From contig JALPMN010000477.1 in the NCBI GenBank assembly GCA_024243835.1, positions 1 to 10,570 of the forward strand: DNA of 10,570 nucleotides. Reading direction: 5' to 3'. Position 1 is the first letter of the stretch; each line of letters opens with the position of its first letter. Shown here piece by piece: positions 7,329-10,570 of the stretch. Origin of the DNA: Enteropsectra breve (Eukaryota; Microsporidia). The translations under genes and the position numbers were made by a program. The notes below the pieces were generated by a model, which saw only the letters and a program-made list of their open reading frames with translations, did no database searches and had not been told where the DNA came from.

Positions 7329-7623
7329 ATAAAAAATAAATTTTATAATAATATATTAAGTTAGTAATATAAAAATAGAGAAATAAAGTATCGGAGACTC
7401 TTTCAGGGGTGGTTAAGTTAAGAAATAAATATGAATAAAGAAAATGGTCACCTTAAACTCTCGTGTATAAGACAAGTATTTTTCTTGAAAAAACATAAAA
7501 ATTCAAGATGGATTATATTAATGAGCAAACCACAAAAGCATTTTTAGAATCTTTATAGGTTTATTAGTAGCACTAAAGCAGATGGGGTAAAATTTACCCA
7601 GCCATTGCCAGGAATTGTTAATA
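7329..7623. other. AT-rich spacer, no gene seen
   Basis: Nearly 300 bases lie between the tRNA 5' end and the first mobile-element remnants. A short palindrome GGGTAAAATTTACCC occurs near 7586-7600. I looked here for the far inverted repeat of the transposase element and found no convincing match to 8509-8571. Confidence 0.5.
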
Positions 7624-7869
7624 TTAAAAGATCTTTTTTCTAAACACAATACGAGGAAGATTCGCTGGAGCTTGCTTATTCTTGCAGGTTTTAAAAAAAC
7701 TAAGTTTACTTAACTGGCACTGCCATAAACTTTTGGGAATGTCCTTAGCATACTCTTAAGCTTTGCTCACCGTCGCCTCGTTATTAGTGTGTGTTGGCTG
7801 ACCACACAGGACAAACAGCACAATTACTAATGTTACGAAGGATACGCCTGAAATATCTCGCACTGTCAT
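7624..7869 (-). pseudogene. Possible small secreted-protein pseudogene (one in-frame stop)
   Basis: A minus frame opens at ATG 7867-7869, one base after a CCC, and reads MTVRD followed by a strong hydrophobic segment (SFVTLVIVLFVLCG, residues 10-23) that looks like a signal peptide or anchor. A TAA at 7756-7758 interrupts it after 37 codons. The same frame is then open for 43 more codons, Lys/Cys-rich (QCQLSK, KTCKNK), to TAA 7624-7626. The total of about 80 codons is similar in size to the secreted protein at 1834, though I see no sequence match. It overlaps, in another frame, the last piece assigned to the transposase relic, so only one of the two readings may be real. Confidence 0.3.
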
Positions 7870-8508
7870 TGGGCATTATACTCTCAACTTCTGTTAGCAT
7901 CATATCTGAAAGTATCCCCTACACACCAGATCGAAGCTTTGACCTAATTCCATTTGCATTTGTAACTCATCCCTTAGATATCTGCATAGTTCAGTTACAT
8001 TTTCAGCAAAGATGCCGCCATTTACAGTTGAATTCGATATTACTTTGCAATAGCACATACCATTTATGCCCATGCTTGCAATAGAGAAATGGAACGTTCT
8101 CTTACTGTCGGTGAGACAACAATAGCGCGAATACCCTGTCTAGATCGAGCATAAGATCTCTTCGGATGCAGGCTAAATAATGATCCATTAATAAAAATTG
8201 GCCTTAAGACATCATTTTTAAAGTGGATATTAAATCATAGTGTATACTCTTTTCTTAACTGTATTTTATCTAATGCATTAACTTTGTCAAGTTCTCTATA
8301 AGAAGCTTCATTGTAATTTTCAGGTCATGCAGGCACCAGTTAATACTGGGGAGAGAAATAACCAAAGTACCTTCAGATAGCTCTAATAGCTTTGATTTAT
8401 TTTTTTAAGGGGGAACTGTGGATTAAATGAGGCAATCTCATCCTTTTTAACATAAATAATGTAAATATTTAATTGTTGTGTCATTTTTGTTCCTTCGCTA
8501 TCAGGCAT
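7784..8508 (-). pseudogene. Tc1/mariner-IS630-type transposase relic
   Basis: Successive minus-strand frames line up with one transposase. 8508-8383 is the N-terminus (ATG after CCCCA). 8398-8270 is a helix-turn-helix-like part (SLPSINWCLHDLKITMKLL). 8318-8235 continues with ALDKIQLRKEYTL. 8234-8064 holds the start of the DDE domain (RPIFINGSLFSLH, then KRSYARSRQGIRAIVVSP). 8100-7900 has FSIASMGINGMCYCKV and NGGIFAENVTELCRYL. 7903-7784 is a possible C-terminal piece. In this family the FID-E-x-GFxLH motif supplies the first catalytic Asp; here it is FINGS, so that Asp is lost. The second Asp and the final Asp/Glu region are not found, which implies an internal deletion. Five frame changes or stops make it clearly dead. 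The plus frame at 7791-8084 is its shadow. Confidence 0.72.
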
Positions 8509-8571
8509 TGGGGTTCAATATCAATTTAATTAATATATTAATTGTCGAACCCACATTTTGCACCTTCCATA
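8499..8571 (+). repeat. Left arm of a diverged inverted repeat
   Basis: This stretch contains GGCATT, then CAATTTAATTAAT, then TGTCGAACCCACATTTTGCACC. The same blocks occur in the same order on the minus strand at 9092-9039, with about 20 bases of indels. It covers the 5' flank and first codons of the transposase relic. It could be that element's terminal repeat and promoter, or an LTR edge related to the Ty3-type element next door. Confidence 0.6.
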
Positions 8572-8763
8572 TCATACACTTAAACGTGCAAATACGCATA
8601 AAAACATTTGCTGTATAGTATAGAAAGACTAATATGTGTAATAGTATACTTAAAATGCAATTTTTTTCTACTTATTAAGCTTTTACAAAACTCCTTATTT
8701 TACCTATTTTTTGAGCTAACTAAAAAAGTTAATATAAAGAATATAAAAGCTATAGGCATACAT

Positions 8764-8883
8764 CTAATAGTTTATAGATGTATTTGTTGGAGCATTGCCC
8801 TCTGGTGTCAACGCACACAGGGTTGCTTCCCAGGTTTCTCTACACTTAAAACCTTTTGCTAAAAATTTATTCAAACTTTTCAT
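8764..8883 (-). CDS. Short ORF with strong start context, 39 aa, unknown
   Basis: The minus strand reads AAATTTACCC directly followed by ATG at 8881-8883, the best start-signal match in the window. The frame runs 39 codons to TAG 8764-8766, beginning MKSLNKFLAKGFKCRETWE and continuing with ATLCALTPEGNAPT. The composition is balanced and the patch is less AT-rich than its surroundings, both suggesting it is or was coding. It has no known motif. It may be the surviving 5' end of a longer gene, including a mobile-element gene, since it lies between inverted repeat arms. It may also be chance. Confidence 0.3.
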   Translation of the reverse strand: MKSLNKFLAKGFKCRETWEATLCALTPEGNAPTNTSINY

Positions 8884-8898
8884 GGGTAAATTTTTAAA

Positions 8899-8964
8899 TT
8901 AGCAGAAAATAGATTATGATCATTAATTCATATTAATGATCAAGCATAAACTATCTTCTGCTAA
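8899..8964. repeat. 66-nt near-perfect hairpin
   Basis: The left arm 8899-8927 (TTAGCAGAAAATAG...ATCATTAAT) and right arm 8932-8964 are inverted copies with two base changes and a four-base insertion in the right arm. They are separated by the four-base loop TCAT. It lies 16 bases upstream, on the minus strand, of the ATG at 8883. It could be a small foldback element, a cruciform-forming end of a transposon, or a transcript hairpin. Confidence 0.75.
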
Positions 8965-9038
8965 CAGTATTTAATTAGATTTTAAATTGAAATCCCGTTA
9001 TCGTTGCTATTCTCTTCTTATTTTAAAAAATATTTTTC

Positions 9039-9092
9039 TATGGTGTAAGATGTGGGTTTGACATTAATTAAATTGAAATAAGAATGCCGACA
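9039..9092 (-). repeat. Start of 3' LTR and right arm of inverted repeat
   Basis: On the minus strand, TGTCGGCATT begins at 9092, directly after the polypurine tract. LTRs commonly start with TG, so this should be the 5' edge of the element's 3' LTR. The sequence down to 9039 also pairs, as an inverted repeat, with 8499-8571. The far end of the LTR and its CA terminus could not be found, and the upstream LTR is outside the window. Confidence 0.5.
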
Positions 9093-9103
9093 CTCCCCTC
9101 CCT
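9093..9103 (-). other. Polypurine tract of the Ty3-type element
   Basis: The minus strand reads AGGGAGGGGAG at 9103-9093, overlapping the last pol stop (9102-9104) and abutting the presumed LTR start. Retrotransposons use such a tract to prime plus-strand DNA synthesis, and its place between pol and LTR is as expected. Confidence 0.65.
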
Positions 9104-10020
9104 ACAAAACTTTTTTAAAGTGTCGTCTATTTACTCTAAGTTTGGAGTTTCCCTTCTCTACGATAAATGCATCAGGCTTAATAAAGTCAGAGATTATAAT
9201 CCTGGGTGCCAATTACTGGCCAACTTTTATCCAAGCTGTTTCCTATAAATTACCACAATGTCAGCCATTTTAAAATCTGGGTCCTTTACAGCTTTGCTCT
9301 TATTTATATTTTTCGATGAATAATTATCGAAACTCTTTTTATAATTGTCATGAATTGATGTTAAATTAACTGGGATTTTTACCCGATCTAGGGCTACATC
9401 AATTGGGGAATCAGGGAGCATTCCTTTGCTAAAAATATAAGGCGAAGTTCCTAGAGCACGGTGAAAGAAATTATTGATTTCGAAAGTAGCATTGTGAAGG
9501 TGCTTATCCCATTCTTGCTACCTATAGTTTGACATCTTCTTTAGTTTAGATCGAAGAGATTTGTTAAGTCTTTCAACTGCCCCTACAGTTTCATGATGGC
9601 CGGGAGAATTAGTCTCATGCGTAATGCTATACTGGCTGCAAAGTTCATGGAAAGAATTGTTTAAAAAGTCTTTACCGTTGTCAGTTAAAATTCTGGCGGG
9701 AGCACCATGCTTGTCAATGATGCATGCCTTAATAGCATGGCAATCAGATTTCTGGTCTTTGCTTTTTAGCGCGGCAGTTTCGACCCTTTTTGAATAATGG
9801 TCAACTACAACCATAATGAATTTGTTTCCTCGGTTTAAATCATCAAGATAGCCCATCAGATCGACTTCCCAAAACTGATTTGCTCCATGTGCTTTAACAA
9901 CACGAAAGCGATTTTTGGCCGCACATAGCCATCTTATAAGCATATTAAGCAATGATTAGCATAATTATCAACATCTTTGTACATTCCCTTCCTGCTGTAT
10001 TTTTGCTTTATCAGAAATTT
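9102..10020 (-). pseudogene. Ty3/gypsy integrase, disrupted
   Basis: Integrase inserts the retroelement DNA into the host genome. The HHCC zinc part (ALGHG, then HCLIC near 9940-9955) retains the GHG His and CxxC, but the usual first His is Tyr. A TAA at 9934-9936 and a one-base shift follow. The catalytic core has FWEVD (Asp at 9860-9862), ILTDNG, and ETVGAVER, with exactly 35 residues between the second Asp and the Glu, the classic D,D(35)E. A TAG at 9518-9520 interrupts the frame, which then continues unchanged (NATFEINNFFHRALG, KMADIVVIY) to TAA 9227-9229. A last frameshift near 9200 joins the GPY/F-like tail IIISDFIKPDAF and LRVNRRHFKKVL, ending at TAG 9102-9104. No chromodomain follows. 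The copy is recently dead: residues are well kept, but stops and shifts are scattered. Confidence 0.88.
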
Positions 10021-10570
10021 CATGCAGTTCGAGCTACCATGCCCTAGTGCATTATAGTAGCACTTAATTATTTCAAGCTGTTGTGGTTGTGAAATTTCTC
10101 TAGGGGGTAGTGTTTTAATGCTATTGACATATCTGCTGAGTGAGTCTGCAGGATTTTCCGGGCCTTTGATATGCTCGATACTAAAATTAAACTCTTGTTA
10201 CTTAGAGATGTATCTCATCTGGCTACTTGTGGGCGATATAGATTCTTGAAGGTGTGCTAAGGCTAAATGATCCGTGAGAAGTTTAAATTTGGTTCCCAGT
10301 AGATAGTTTCTAAAACGTTCAAGGGATTTAACAATCGCAAGAAGTTCTTTGTCTGTAGTTGCATAATTAGTTTGAGTTTTATCAAGGATTTTGCTATAAG
10401 TATGGATTGTGCGAAGATGACCATATTCATCTTCTTGGGCTAAAATTCCAGCGATAGCATAATTTGAAGCATCTGTTATTACGGTGAATGGCTTTTGAAA
10501 ATCGGGAAGTGCATTAGAAGTTAATTTATCAGAGTCTTTTTAATAAGGTTATAAGATTTTGTTTGCTCTT
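10021..10570 (-). pseudogene. Ty3/gypsy RNase H with reverse-transcriptase tail, disrupted and cut by edge
   Basis: The minus frame reads LPDFQKPFTVITDASNY, the hallmark join between the reverse-transcriptase thumb and RNase H in Ty3/gypsy Pol. The four acidic active-site positions are visible: TDAS, KELLAI, LLTDH and NPADSLSRY. The order RT-RNase H-integrase identifies Ty3/gypsy rather than Ty1/copia. A TAA at 10198-10200 replaces a codon just before QEFNF. A frameshift in the A-run near 10530-10540 separates the last piece of the RT connection (NLITLLKK) from RNase H. RT proper, protease, gag and the 5' LTR lie beyond the right edge. Confidence 0.88.

Larger units (their letters stand above)
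8572..9038. other. Region between the inverted repeat arms
   Basis: About 470 bases lie between the two inverted repeat arms. It holds a less AT-rich patch at 8766-8883 with a short minus-strand ORF and the hairpin at 8899-8964. The rest is AT-rich. The plus frame at 8608-8862 lacks an ATG start and has an untypical composition, so I do not call it. If the pol relic has a complete 3' LTR, part of this region would be its body, but I could not fix its far end. Confidence 0.4.

Noticed and set aside
7791..8084. 97-codon plus frame
   Set aside because: It is antisense to frames that match a transposase, and has no recognisable domain of its own.
9085..9247. Plus-strand frame starting ATGCCGACA
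   Set aside because: It runs antisense through the conserved integrase C-terminus, and the ATG is explained by the inverted repeat.
9518..9520. TAG in integrase as a programmed readthrough site
   Set aside because: Other stops (10198, 9934, 9227) and frameshifts occur in the same pol gene, so random decay is the simpler explanation.

Overview
The window reads as a nuclear contig of an AT-rich microsporidian with a fairly relaxed, transposon-bearing genome. Four things point there: a strongly shortened ribosome-biogenesis protein of the PWP1 family; intron-free protein genes in which CCC lies a few bases before the ATG at several starts, the start-proximal signal described for microsporidia; a short intron in a tRNA-Ile(UAU); and a large secreted lectin / glycine-repeat / histidine-rich protein that looks like a spore-wall or polar-tube type product. 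I cannot name the genus, because no rRNA or diagnostic marker is present.

Layout. Positions 1-665 (minus) hold the 5' part of a cysteine-rich, zinc-finger-like protein that runs off the left edge. Positions 666-1833 are AT-rich with no firm gene. At 1834-2085 (plus) is a small secreted protein. After a 12-nt imperfect minisatellite (2090-2161), 2380-5556 (plus) encodes a 1058-residue secreted protein with, in order, a signal peptide, a ricin-B-like (beta-trefoil) cysteine-containing region, Asn/Lys/Asp-rich low-complexity stretches, about 314 residues of Gly-rich GLG/GHG repeats, and a His/Lys/Ser tail. PWP1 follows on the same strand at 5728-6732. A tRNA-Ile(UAU) with a 30-nt intron lies at 7226-7328 (minus).

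From about 7600 to the right edge the window is a mobile-element graveyard, all on the minus strand. It contains a broken Tc1/mariner-IS630-type transposase (7784-8508), a possible secreted-protein pseudogene overlapping its tail (7624-7869), a 66-nt hairpin (8899-8964) just upstream of a 39-codon ORF with a good start context, and the 3' half of a Ty3/gypsy pol gene (RNase H, then integrase) with several stops and frameshifts. That pol relic ends at a polypurine tract and the first bases of an LTR. A diverged inverted repeat (8499-8571 and 9039-9092) links the transposase 5' end with the LTR edge.

The functional genes do not form an obvious pathway. The two secreted products (1834 and 2380) sit head to tail with little space between them and could belong to the same stage of the life cycle. 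PWP1 and the tRNA are housekeeping. The best candidate for something undescribed is the lectin/Gly-repeat/His-tail protein.
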